A stretch of 5,931 nt of DNA, from assembly GCA_030042795.1 (NCBI GenBank), contig JASHYZ010000196.1, positions 1 through 5,931 of the forward strand, given 5' to 3'. Positions within the stretch are counted from its first letter, which is position 1; each line of letters opens with the position of its first letter. This stretch comes from Terriglobia bacterium (GTDB lineage Bacteria; Acidobacteriota; Terriglobia; UBA7540). A program made the translations under genes and the position numbers. The notes beneath the pieces were generated by a model that was given only the letters and a program-made list of their open reading frames with translations, was not told the origin of the DNA and did not search any database. This document shows positions 1-5,673 of the stretch, one piece after another.

Positions 1-1
1 G

Positions 2-841
2 ACACTCTTCCGTGCTGTGGATATTGACGTGGGCGGGACGGAGGAGGTCCAATTCTCAGACGGCAAGCACGCGACCGTGAAACTACTCTCGATCAGCCAC
101 ACACGAGACAAGGTTCGGTCGGCGATTCGAGAGGCTCGCGCGCAAGTAGAAATCAATGGCTCTCACGCCACCCTTTCTTGCGGAAACTACCGTCTGCCGG
201 TGATCCTGGGCGAGGTGCAGGCTGACTGTACCGTGACCAGAGCCTACTATCAAAACACCAACCACGATCACTGGGGGCTTGAAAAAGACGCCCGCCTGCG
301 TCTCTGGCCGGCCGGATCGGCCTTCATGCCGGCGGGGTCTTTTGTTTATCCGGTTCGGCAGCTCTGGTTCGCCTCGCGAACCCAGATGGCGAACGAACCG
401 ACCTACGTCGACGAGGGCGAGCGCATCACGTCTGCCAAGGTTTACTATCACGCGGGCCTCGATATTGGCGGGGTGGAAGGATTGACGGAAGTGCTCGCCG
501 CGACCAGCGGCATCGTGGTGGGCCTCGGCACAGCGGTGCTCGACAAAGAGAAGGACAATGCCAGCATTGACCACCAGTACAACGACACGATCTGGGTGGA
601 GGACAGCGAGGCTGGTACCATCGCTACACGCACCTGTACTCGTTCGATCCGTCCGTCAAGCTGGGTGGTCAGGTTGCGATGGGACAGAAGATCGGCATCG
701 TCGGGAAAGAAGGCGGGAGCGGCGGCTGGTCACACCTTCATTACGAAATCATCAGCCGGCAGGCCTCCGGCAAACTCGGCACTCAGGAAGGATATGCCTT
801 CCTGTGGGAAGCCTACCAGCGGCAATATAAGCCGCACCTGA
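2..841 (+). CDS. M23 peptidase, 5' fragment (N-terminal region plus first metal-binding motif)
   Basis: This frame is open from base 2. A GTG at 17 is the first possible start in the window, but no ribosome binding site is visible there and the protein probably begins upstream. Counted from that GTG, residues 1-120 form a region I cannot assign, beginning VDIDVGGTEEVQF, which in related proteins precedes the peptidase. Residues from about 126 (NEPTYVDEGERI) lead into the M23 fold: KVYYHAGLDIGG supplies His145 and Asp149 as zinc ligands, followed by the strand pattern VLAATSGIVVGLG. The true homology ends at about residue 196 (TIWVED, near base 604). The remaining 78 residues to the stop at 841 are Arg/Ser-rich, out-of-frame translation and should not be treated as a domain. 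Confidence 0.65.
   Translation, partial: TLFRAVDIDVGGTEEVQFSDGKHATVKLLSISHTRDKVRSAIREARAQVEINGSHATLSCGNYRLPVILGEVQADCTVTRAYYQNTNHDHWGLEKDARLRLWPAGSAFMPAGSFVYPVRQLWFASRTQMANEPTYVDEGERITSAKVYYHAGLDIGGVEGLTEVLAATSGIVVGLGTAVLDKEKDNASIDHQYNDTIWVEDSEAGTIATRTCTRSIRPSSWVVRLRWDRRSASSGKKAGAAAGHTFITKSSAGRPPANSALRKDMPSCGKPTSGNISRT
604..612 (+). other. Frameshift point in the M23 peptidase gene
   Basis: Upstream coding lies in the frame of base 2 and reads TIWVED up to base 604. Downstream coding lies in the frame of base 1 and reads RGWYHRYTHLYS from base 607. In the downstream frame a TGA at 568-570 blocks any earlier coding, so the switch must fall between 571 and about 612. Adding one base within gacagcgagg, for example a second C in AGC, restores VEDSRGWYHRY, which fits the usual M23 strand-turn-strand before YxHL. 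No slippery heptamer or downstream stem suggesting programmed slippage is apparent. Confidence 0.75.
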
Positions 842-1404
842 TTGCTGTAGCACGGCCTCACGAGGCGGTACTGGTTGGAGAGAAAGCGATGTTGGACGGT
901 TCACGCTCTTGGAGTGACTCGCGCATTACACGCTACGAGTGGACCTTCACCGATGGTGAGAAAGCCTCGGGTCCGAGAGTTCAAAAGGCTTACTCGAAGG
1001 CCGGGACGTTCAGCGAACTTCTGAAGATCACCGACGACCACGGGCGCACGGCTTACGATTTCGAGACCGTCAATGTCCTCGACCCGCAACATCCGGAGGA
1101 GGTGCCGCCGTCGATTCAGGCCGCCTACTGGCCGACGGTGGGGATTGCGCCGGGACAGCCCGTCACCTTCAAGGTCCGGACGTTTGGCACCGCGGATGGC
1201 CAGGAGTCCTGGTCCTTCGGCGATGGAGCGACCGCAACAACCAAGTCCGACGGCAATGTTGAGGAGCACGCCAAAAACGGATTCGCCGCCACCACGCATG
1301 TCTTCACCAAGCCGGGAGACTACATCGTGCGCGTGGAGCGCGCCAACCGGCTGGGTCAGAAGGCGATCGCCCATTTATGGCTGCGGGTGGGCGGCCTTGA
1401 ATGA
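679..1404 (+). CDS. M23 peptidase, 3' fragment (HxH motif plus two PKD-like domains)
   Basis: The ATG at 679 is an internal Met of the full protein. Homologous coding in this frame actually begins near 601 (GQRGWYHRYTHLYSFDP). Residues 1-25 complete the M23 core with the GxxGGWSHLHYEI zinc and active-site motif (His19, His21). A PKD-like beta-sandwich follows at about residues 55-135: it starts at LIAVARPHEAVLVGE and contains DGSRSWSD, YEWTFTDGE and the YSKAGTFSELLKITDDHG signature. A second, more divergent one spans about 142-240 (WSFGDGATA, then HVFTKPGDYIVRVERAN). PKD domains are extracellular Ig-like modules that often bind polysaccharide or protein or act as spacers, so the peptidase probably works outside the cytoplasm. 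No ribosome binding site precedes 679, so independent expression of this fragment is unlikely. Confidence 0.65.
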   Translation: MGQKIGIVGKEGGSGGWSHLHYEIISRQASGKLGTQEGYAFLWEAYQRQYKPHLIAVARPHEAVLVGEKAMLDGSRSWSDSRITRYEWTFTDGEKASGPRVQKAYSKAGTFSELLKITDDHGRTAYDFETVNVLDPQHPEEVPPSIQAAYWPTVGIAPGQPVTFKVRTFGTADGQESWSFGDGATATTKSDGNVEEHAKNGFAATTHVFTKPGDYIVRVERANRLGQKAIAHLWLRVGGLE

Positions 1405-1426
1405 AGCCCTGGGTTGAAACTTACTC

Positions 1427-2032
1427 TCACTTACTCCAAAGCCCGAAAAGCACGCCTTGCTTACCCCACACCGGATCGCTTGACGGGAACGACAGCACTG
1501 CCATCCTTGCCACCGCCTCTGGACCCGGCGCCTCCCTGCAGATGTCCCACTCCTGCCCCGGAGGGTAGGCGCCGACTACCAGGAAATCCCGGCTCGCCTC
1601 CAGCCGGCAATGACCTGTGCCCGTCGGCAACACCGCAACGTCCCCGGCCTGCACAATCACCTCATGACCCTTCTCTCCGCCCAGCATCAGCCGCGCGGAA
1701 CCGCCGGCGAACCCGAGAACCTCGTGCGCAGTCGAGTGATAGTGATGGAAATCGTATACTCCGTCTCTCCATTGGGGCGGCCAGCCATTGCGTGTAAACA
1801 ACTCCTCGAAGCGAGCCGCCGCATTCGTATCCCGGGTGTCCAACACCCCGCGATAAAGCAGCACGGGAAGCCGTTCGTTGTTCGGCATCCAGCCGTTGTG
1901 CGAGAGGCGCAAGACCTCCGGATCTGTGACACTTGCGTCTCCGCTGTCTCCAGGAACCCCACCGGTAGCATCCGATGTTCCTTGCGAGAAACCCAGAGCC
2001 CCGAGCATACCCACGAATCTTCGTCTGTCCAT
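1427..2032 (-). CDS. YjlB-type cupin domain protein with Tat-like leader
   Basis: This 201-residue protein matches my memory of the uncharacterised YjlB cupin family from end to end ([55 protein letters not shown]). Cupin motif 1, G(x)5HxH(x)4E(x)6G, is perfect: Gly91, His97, His99, Glu104, Gly111. Motif 2 runs Gly130-(x)5-Pro136-x-Gly138-xx-His141. His97, His99, Glu104 and His141 should bind one metal ion. The substrate and reaction are unknown. The ATG at 2030-2032 is supported by AAAGGA eight bases upstream. The first 38 residues are extra relative to the family core and contain [15 protein letters not shown], a twin-arginine-like motif with a short, weakly hydrophobic stretch, then a Gly/Asp-rich linker. 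Export by Tat is therefore possible but unproven. The gene converges on the M23 peptidase with a 22-base gap. Confidence 0.88.
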   Translation of the reverse strand: MDRRRFVGMLGALGFSQGTSDATGGVPGDSGDASVTDPEVLRLSHNGWMPNNERLPVLLYRGVLDTRDTNAAARFEELFTRNGWPPQWRDGVYDFHHYHSTAHEVLGFAGGSARLMLGGEKGHEVIVQAGDVAVLPTGTGHCRLEASRDFLVVGAYPPGQEWDICREAPGPEAVARMAVLSFPSSDPVWGKQGVLFGLWSK

Positions 2033-2040
2033 GATGGCGA

Positions 2041-2046
2041 TCCTTT
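2041..2046 (-). promoter_or_regulatory. Ribosome binding site of the cupin gene
   Basis: Read on the minus strand, AAAGGA lies eight bases before the ATG at 2032, within GGAAAGGA. The placement fixes the start codon and so supports the reality of the Tat-like N-terminal extension of the cupin. Confidence 0.7.
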
Positions 2047-2062
2047 CCGGAGGCGAACGGCA

Positions 2063-2218
2063 TCAGGCAGGGTGTGCAAACGTACCAGGGCCGTTCTCGG
2101 TGGCCCGCCACCTTGGCGTGCGGTCCTTGCTGGCCTGGGACAACGCGTGCCGCACTCCGTCGGCATCGAAATCGGCCGTGTAAGTCGGCGTGCCTGGCGA
2201 GTCTCCCCGGCTGGCTGC
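2063..2218 (-). pseudogene. Orphan 51-codon open frame, possible gene remnant
   Basis: Between the nuclease stop and the cupin start, one minus-strand frame is open from just after a TAG (2219-2221) to a TGA (2063-2065). It has no ATG; the only plausible start is a GTG at codon 22. The translation looks protein-like, with a segment reading YTADFDADGVRHALSQASKD, and most third codon positions are G or C. I do not recognise a family. It could be the tail of a decayed gene, an unannotated small peptide started at GTG, or chance openness in GC-rich DNA. The surrounding 219-base gap (2033-2251) otherwise holds only the cupin ribosome binding site, and I see no clear promoter or terminator in it. 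Confidence 0.2.
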
Positions 2219-2251
2219 CTAACCAACCGTTACTTCCGTATGCCGACGTGC

Positions 2252-3394
2252 TTATGCATTGAGCGCTTGCTCTATGAACCACTCAAACGTGCTGAAGAAC
2301 TGCGCAAGTACCGTTTCATCGTCCAGGTCGGAGAGAGGAATACCAGGCCTTCGGTCAATGGCGTTGTCAGGGATGTTCTTGGGAAGGAAAGCATTCAGCC
2401 TGCCGAGAATTTCACGCCTTTTTTCCTCCGAGTCAAAGGGAGGGTAGGAGCGGTACCACTGGAAGTATATCTCCACCTTTCCGTACGTAAACACGGCAAA
2501 TAGGTAACACCTGCGGTTTCCCTTGCTGAAGAACGGGATGAACGAGCCGGATCTTGATCCGGATCCCCAGTCAACGTCAATTGTGGCATGGCTGTCCGCC
2601 CACTGCAGAATCTTCTGCGCCGTTTTCAACTCCGTTGCCACTGGACTGGCAAACCTGCGCTGGAGTTCGGAAAAGAACGACTCCTTATCCCATTTCTTGG
2701 GAGGAGTGCTGCCCTCCTTGGTATCCCTCGCTTTCATAGTCTGACCGTAGATACGAGGAACGAGGGTCTGCAGCCCGCCACCGACGTATTGGCGGATCTC
2801 TACCGCCAAGACTTCAGTGTGTGTCATTTCTTCGTTAAGGAACTCGACAACTCGTTTGAGTTCAGGTGGAATCTGGTCCGCGACGAACAGTAGGCGCACG
2901 TTTCTCTCACTGAAGTTCGCTTTGACCTTCAGCCAGAATTGTTCGACGTCGGCTTCGGGCCCCAGGAAGTTCGCAAGCGCCTCCTCCTCACTCTGGTGTC
3001 GTTCTTCACAGGTCCGGGTAAACTGAACGCGGAGCTCGTCGACGGACCAATAGGCAACCCCATTTGCAGCATAATCCAGCATTTGTCCAATTACCTCACG
3101 CCGAAGCCTCGTGTCGCTGCTGCGTTTGACCTCAACGAATGTGGGGACGCCATCCTGGTCAATGAAGAGATGATCTAGCGACCACCGGCCGGAGCCATCC
3201 TGTTCGTCTGGTACAGAGGCTTCGCGAGCAATCAACAACCAGCGCCGGGGAGCGCGGCTGTCGATTTGGTCTCCCGCAAGGAGGTTCGGATAATCAGCTA
3301 AGAGGCCCTGGAGGTCCTTCTCCAGCTGGTATGACTGCTGCTTCATTTCAACGAGCCGTTTATCGCCCTGAATCAGGTAAATGCCGCCGGACAT
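2252..3394 (-). CDS. PD-(D/E)XK nuclease-like protein, uncharacterised
   Basis: With the ATG at 3394 the protein has 380 residues. A GTG at 3406 would add four residues, but GGGGTG lies nine bases before the ATG and relatives as I recall them start MxGGIYLIQ, so I prefer the ATG. The N-terminal half (about 20-115) is a PD-(D/E)XK fold: helix YQLEKDLQGLLADYPNLL, then Asp74 (SLDHLFIDQDG), Glu88-x-Lys90 (FVEVKRSSD) and Gln104-xxx-Tyr108 (GQMLDYA), the QxxxY motif of RecB- and NucS-like nucleases. These residues bind Mg and cut DNA in related enzymes. A middle region (150-205) ends at IRQYVGGGLQTLVPRIYGQ. A charged linker follows (217-233), then a second alpha/beta domain rich in Phe, Trp and Tyr (234-380) with no name I can give. 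There is no signal peptide, so it should be cytoplasmic. It stands alone with its own promoter. A role in DNA repair or defence is inference; no methylase or helicase partner is visible. Confidence 0.85.
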   Translation of the reverse strand: MSGGIYLIQGDKRLVEMKQQSYQLEKDLQGLLADYPNLLAGDQIDSRAPRRWLLIAREASVPDEQDGSGRWSLDHLFIDQDGVPTFVEVKRSSDTRLRREVIGQMLDYAANGVAYWSVDELRVQFTRTCEERHQSEEEALANFLGPEADVEQFWLKVKANFSERNVRLLFVADQIPPELKRVVEFLNEEMTHTEVLAVEIRQYVGGGLQTLVPRIYGQTMKARDTKEGSTPPKKWDKESFFSELQRRFASPVATELKTAQKILQWADSHATIDVDWGSGSRSGSFIPFFSKGNRRCYLFAVFTYGKVEIYFQWYRSYPPFDSEEKRREILGRLNAFLPKNIPDNAIDRRPGIPLSDLDDETVLAQFFSTFEWFIEQALNA

Positions 3395-3423
3395 CTGTGG
3401 TGACACCCCGCCGTTTTGAGGTG

Positions 3424-3453
3424 ATTATACGCACAAATTCGCGTATTCGGCCA
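3424..3453 (-). promoter_or_regulatory. Candidate sigma-70 promoter of the nuclease gene
   Basis: On the minus strand a perfect TATAAT occupies 3424-3429. The expected -35 zone (about 3447-3453) reads TGGCCGA, a poor match to TTGACA, so an activator or another recognition mode may be needed. Transcription would begin near 3416-3418, giving a leader of only about 23 bases to the ATG at 3394. The spacer contains an imperfect palindrome at 3436-3447 (aattcgcgtatt, 10 of 12 positions symmetric) that could be an operator. Confidence 0.45.
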
Positions 3454-3482
3454 GAGCGACAGCATCGCTGAGGGTCCGCGGA

Positions 3483-3499
3483 CTCGGCAACGGGCCGAG
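3483..3499. other. Perfect 6-bp hairpin without T-tract
   Basis: CTCGGC (3483-3488) and GCCGAG (3494-3499) pair perfectly around the loop aacgg. No run of T follows on either strand, so it is not a standard intrinsic terminator. It lies about 55 bases upstream of the nuclease -10 box and could be a protein site or chance in GC-rich DNA. Confidence 0.3.
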
Positions 3500-3738
3500 C
3501 TTCAGAAGTTAACAAGCGAGTGACGGGACAACAATTGACCGTGGCCTTTCATTTTCCCTCTTGAGCTTTCGGGTTAGAGCCGCCGCCTTCGTTGCGTAAA
3601 GGCAAGGGGAATAATCGCCGGAACGTGCCCGAGCTCGGAGCCCGACATAAGGTCGTCGCACAGATCTCAAGTCTGCCCCTATTGGGAGTTATGTCTCGCG
3701 CACCTGCTAATCTCCGTGAGTCTGACGTCATCACTTCA

Positions 3739-5163
3739 CTACCCTGCAAGTTCGATGATCATAGCGCTGCCGGCCGCAACCTGGACCTTAAAGCTGTTCC
3801 CGCTTACACGTAGACTTTCTCGTTCTTTCGGAGACCACTCGCCGTTGCCGATGACCACGGATCCGCCGAGGGAGACACTGTCCGTGCTGTCCAGGGTAGG
3901 AGCTGTCAGGCGGATCACCTCTCCCGAGTGCAAGGGCCGCGGTGACTCCAGTGTCACTTCGGCCCCCTGGCTATCATCCTTGTTGATCATCGTGACCCAG
4001 AACCGTCCTCCGCCGCCGGAGACCGCATAGGCTCTAAAGTTGATCCCTGATGCCTCGGAGTCAACGGCGACCAATCGGCCTCGGCTGGCCAGCGCAAATG
4101 CCAGCATGCCGTAGTACAGGGGGCGCGCCCTGGTGTTCCCCTGCTCGTCGATATCGATGGGAGTATATTTGCTGATCCATCCCAGGTGGTTGACTCCCGT
4201 TTCCATATTGAGTCCGGTGCCGCCGGCGGCCGCCAGTTCGAACATGAGATCAAGGCCCCACAGCGCCGAAGCAAAGGTGTCGCTGACGCCGGCTTTTCCC
4301 CCGCCGAAACAGGAGTTGATTTCCACGATCCGGTAGGGCACCTTCACCGCGACTGAAGTTGCCCGCAGTTGCTCGATGATCTTGCTAAAGTGCCCTCTCG
4401 GCTTCAGGAGGTTCTCGATCGTGCTGGCCGGATCCTGAGGCGGGCCTTCCTCGTAGAAGTGGTGCGTCAGCAGCTTGGCCTTGCCTCCCTCGTCCCGGGC
4501 GAATGAGACGACCCAGTCCGTCCGGGTAGCTGCATCGGGACCCGCTATCGGCGCACCGGGCACGCGTTCGCGTACCGCCCCGAGGTAGCGTTTGAATTCG
4601 TTGTAAAACTCCGGATAGTCATAGTCTGCCGGCCGGTGCCCGTTCCGGGCGAAGAGGTCGGGTTCGTTCCCGATCTGGAAGGCCAGCACTGCATCTCCCG
4701 CCGCAGACGCCACCGCCGCTGCTTCCTCCGCTGCCATCTCCGGGGTGCCTCGGCCCAGATTCAAGCCCCAGATCAGTTTCCAACCGGTCGCCCGCAGAAA
4801 GTCTCCCAGGTCCTCGATCACGGCCTGGTTGATCGCCGATTGTTTGGGCGCGGAGACGGCTTCGCCTTTCGCTGACCAGGTCGCGAAGTCCGAAGTATTG
4901 CCGCCGATGCGGATCACTCCTTCCGGGCTGAGCCGGCGCACGAACCCGACCAGCGCCTGGTTGTTCGCCGTCAGCAAGCCCCGCTGGGCAACCGACGAGA
5001 TCTCATATCCCAATCCCAGGAAGTCACGCGGGATCACAGGCGCAGCACGCTCCGGCCGCAAGCGCAGGCGCACCGAACGGATTTGGGCCTGCGACGCCGA
5101 GGTCCGCTCAGCAAAGGTGGCGAAGCCGCCGACGCAGGCGGTTACGAACTCACGACGGTTCAT
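3739..5163 (-). CDS. Tat-exported GH79-family glycoside hydrolase (beta-glucuronidase/heparanase-like)
   Basis: This 474-residue protein fits the GH79 clan-A retaining glycosidases, which cleave beta-linked glucuronic acid or 4-O-methylglucuronic acid from polysaccharides and glycoconjugates. The acid/base is Glu167 in QIGNEPD and the likely nucleophile is Glu281 in YRIVEINSC. Their 114-residue spacing matches what I recall for a characterised acidobacterial GH79 enzyme. Other barrel landmarks are VIRIGGNTSDF (84-93), WKLIWGLNLGRGTPE (128-142), IAGPDA (206-211) and LTHHFYEEG (232-240). Residues from about 375 form a C-terminal beta-sandwich (RFWVTMINKDD, then AMIIELAG at the end). The start MNRREFVTACVGGFATFAE is a Tat leader with twin Arg3-Arg4 and probable cleavage after SASQA (residue 26), so the enzyme should be exported folded to the periplasm or outside. 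The ATG at 5161-5163 is preceded by GGGCGGGAAG. The gene stands alone, so its substrate cannot be read from neighbours. Confidence 0.87.
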   Translation of the reverse strand: MNRREFVTACVGGFATFAERTSASQAQIRSVRLRLRPERAAPVIPRDFLGLGYEISSVAQRGLLTANNQALVGFVRRLSPEGVIRIGGNTSDFATWSAKGEAVSAPKQSAINQAVIEDLGDFLRATGWKLIWGLNLGRGTPEMAAEEAAAVASAAGDAVLAFQIGNEPDLFARNGHRPADYDYPEFYNEFKRYLGAVRERVPGAPIAGPDAATRTDWVVSFARDEGGKAKLLTHHFYEEGPPQDPASTIENLLKPRGHFSKIIEQLRATSVAVKVPYRIVEINSCFGGGKAGVSDTFASALWGLDLMFELAAAGGTGLNMETGVNHLGWISKYTPIDIDEQGNTRARPLYYGMLAFALASRGRLVAVDSEASGINFRAYAVSGGGGRFWVTMINKDDSQGAEVTLESPRPLHSGEVIRLTAPTLDSTDSVSLGGSVVIGNGEWSPKERESLRVSGNSFKVQVAAGSAMIIELAG

Positions 5164-5201
5164 TGCTTCCCGCCCTCATGTCCCACAATTCCCCTCAACG
5201 A

Positions 5202-5246
5202 GAGGCCTCAGCATAACAAAAATGAATCCGCAGGGAATGAATCCGC
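5202..5246 (-). promoter_or_regulatory. Candidate promoter/operator region of the GH79 gene
   Basis: On the minus strand a -10-like TATGCT lies at 5210-5215, about 47 bases before the ATG. The -35 position is weak, but it falls on the inner copy of an 11-base direct repeat (next entry), an arrangement compatible with an activator site. An 8-base palindrome gaggcctc (5202-5209) sits just downstream of the -10. This is inference from position only. Confidence 0.3.
5221..5246. repeat. 11-base direct repeat, 15-base period
   Basis: aatgaatccgc occurs at 5221-5231 and again at 5236-5246, separated by aggg. The 15-base period is not an exact number of helical turns. The pair lies in the 187-base divergent region between the glycosidase (minus) and the small membrane protein (plus), so it could serve either promoter. 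It may equally be a small tandem duplication. Confidence 0.6.
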
Positions 5247-5350
5247 CTGAAGATTGTCGTCAGGTGCCCAGAACGGGTGCAAACTACGAAGCGTAAAGCT
5301 GAGTTTTTCGTTACTGCCGGCACTATTGGTGCACGGAATGTGAAGGTTAC

Positions 5351-5608
5351 GTGCCAACACCCTCGATGATGACACCAAGGGACCAGTACCATAGGGCCCT
5401 GTCAGAGTGCCGCCTTTTCGCCGATGAAGATTGTGTGGAAGACGTCAAACTCATCGCCCGCTGTTCCGCAGTGCTGGTTGTTCCCGGCCTTCTGGGTAAG
5501 CTTCTGCAACCGCACTTCCGAGCCATCCTGCTTGCCTGCTACGCCGTGGGCGCCGGTTCCGTCATCATTATCCTGGTGCTGGTAGCCCTCTCGAAGATCC
5601 GCGGCTGA
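5351..5608 (+). CDS. Small membrane protein, unknown function
   Basis: The frame encodes 85 residues from a GTG at 5351, which has GAAGG four bases upstream. ATGs at 5366 and 5369 are alternatives without a visible ribosome binding site. Residues 11-38 are hydrophilic and acidic (DQYHRALSECRLFADEDCVEDVKLI), followed by a short hydrophobic stretch (39-49) and then a strong membrane segment at about 57-80 (FRAILLACYAVGAGSVIIILVLVALSK). The protein ends in a short positive tail (SKIRG), which suggests a cytoplasmic C-terminus. Cys20, Cys28, Cys38 and Cys63 are present but form no known metal motif. Codon third positions are strongly G/C-biased, supporting real coding over the 134-codon antisense frame. 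I do not recognise the family. It is divergent from the glycosidase gene and convergent with the VOC gene. Confidence 0.6.
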   Translation: MPTPSMMTPRDQYHRALSECRLFADEDCVEDVKLIARCSAVLVVPGLLGKLLQPHFRAILLACYAVGAGSVIIILVLVALSKIRG

Positions 5609-5673
5609 AGCCAGCGGCACAAGAGCCCAGGATCTGCCCCAAAGTGTTCTGGCACCCGTGCAACCTAACCGCC

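Larger units (their letters stand above)
2..1404 (+). pseudogene. M23 family metallopeptidase with PKD domains, 5'-partial and frameshifted
   Basis: Taken together, two overlapping plus-strand frames encode one zinc endopeptidase of the M23/LytM type. This family hydrolyses peptide cross-links of peptidoglycan or other cell-wall peptides outside the cytoplasm. The first frame carries the HxxxD metal motif (YYHAGLD, His codon 449-451). The second carries the YTHL active-site His (631-633) and the HxH motif (SHLHYEI, His codons 733-735 and 739-741). All catalytic elements are therefore present but in different frames. The frame changes between about 604 and 612, where loss of one base restores a smooth VED-S-RGWYHRYTHLYS core. 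The reading frame is open to the left edge, so the true start and any signal peptide lie outside the window. The gene ends at TGA 1402-1404, 22 bases before the convergent cupin gene. A recent inactivating mutation and a sequencing or assembly error are both possible; the well-kept protein sequence on both sides argues against an old pseudogene. Confidence 0.8.
3407..3738. other. Intergenic region between nuclease and glycosidase genes
   Basis: These 332 bases hold the nuclease promoter near the left end and the 3' flank of the glycosidase gene at the right end. Small symmetric elements are visible: a 6-bp stem with 5-base loop at 3483-3499 (CTCGGC-aacgg-GCCGAG, no T run), the 10-base palindrome ccgagctcgg at 3629-3638, a set of nested inverted repeats at 3636-3716, and tgacgtca at 3723-3730. 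No tRNA cloverleaf, riboswitch or credible gene was recognised. A 66-codon minus-strand frame here lacks coding character. Confidence 0.5.

Noticed and set aside
595..680. Programmed ribosomal frameshifting in the M23 gene
   Set aside because: No X-XXY-YYZ slippery heptamer and no evident downstream pseudoknot near the switch. A plain indel explains the data better.
1419..1436. Short direct repeat acttactc with 10-base period at the end of the cupin gene
   Set aside because: It is only 8 bases long, overlaps the cupin stop and its last codons, and has no associated mobile-element ends.
1662..2282. A 206-codon minus-strand open frame overlapping the cupin
   Set aside because: It is an alternative frame of the cupin gene and the upstream gap, with biased Arg/Gly/Ser composition and no ribosome binding site. 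The cupin frame has perfect family motifs.
1610..2503. A 297-codon plus-strand open frame
   Set aside because: It runs antisense across the cupin, the gap and the end of the nuclease gene. Its translation is Arg/Pro-rich with no family signature, while both minus-strand genes show conserved motifs.
3549..3749. A 66-codon minus-strand open frame in the nuclease-glycosidase gap
   Set aside because: It overlaps the glycosidase stop, lacks a ribosome binding site, and its Arg/Ser/Pro-rich translation shows no coding character.
5609..5673. An intrinsic terminator between the two convergent genes
   Set aside because: Only weak pairings such as GCCAG/CTGGC (5610-5614 with 5649-5653) exist, with a 34-base loop and no T-tract.
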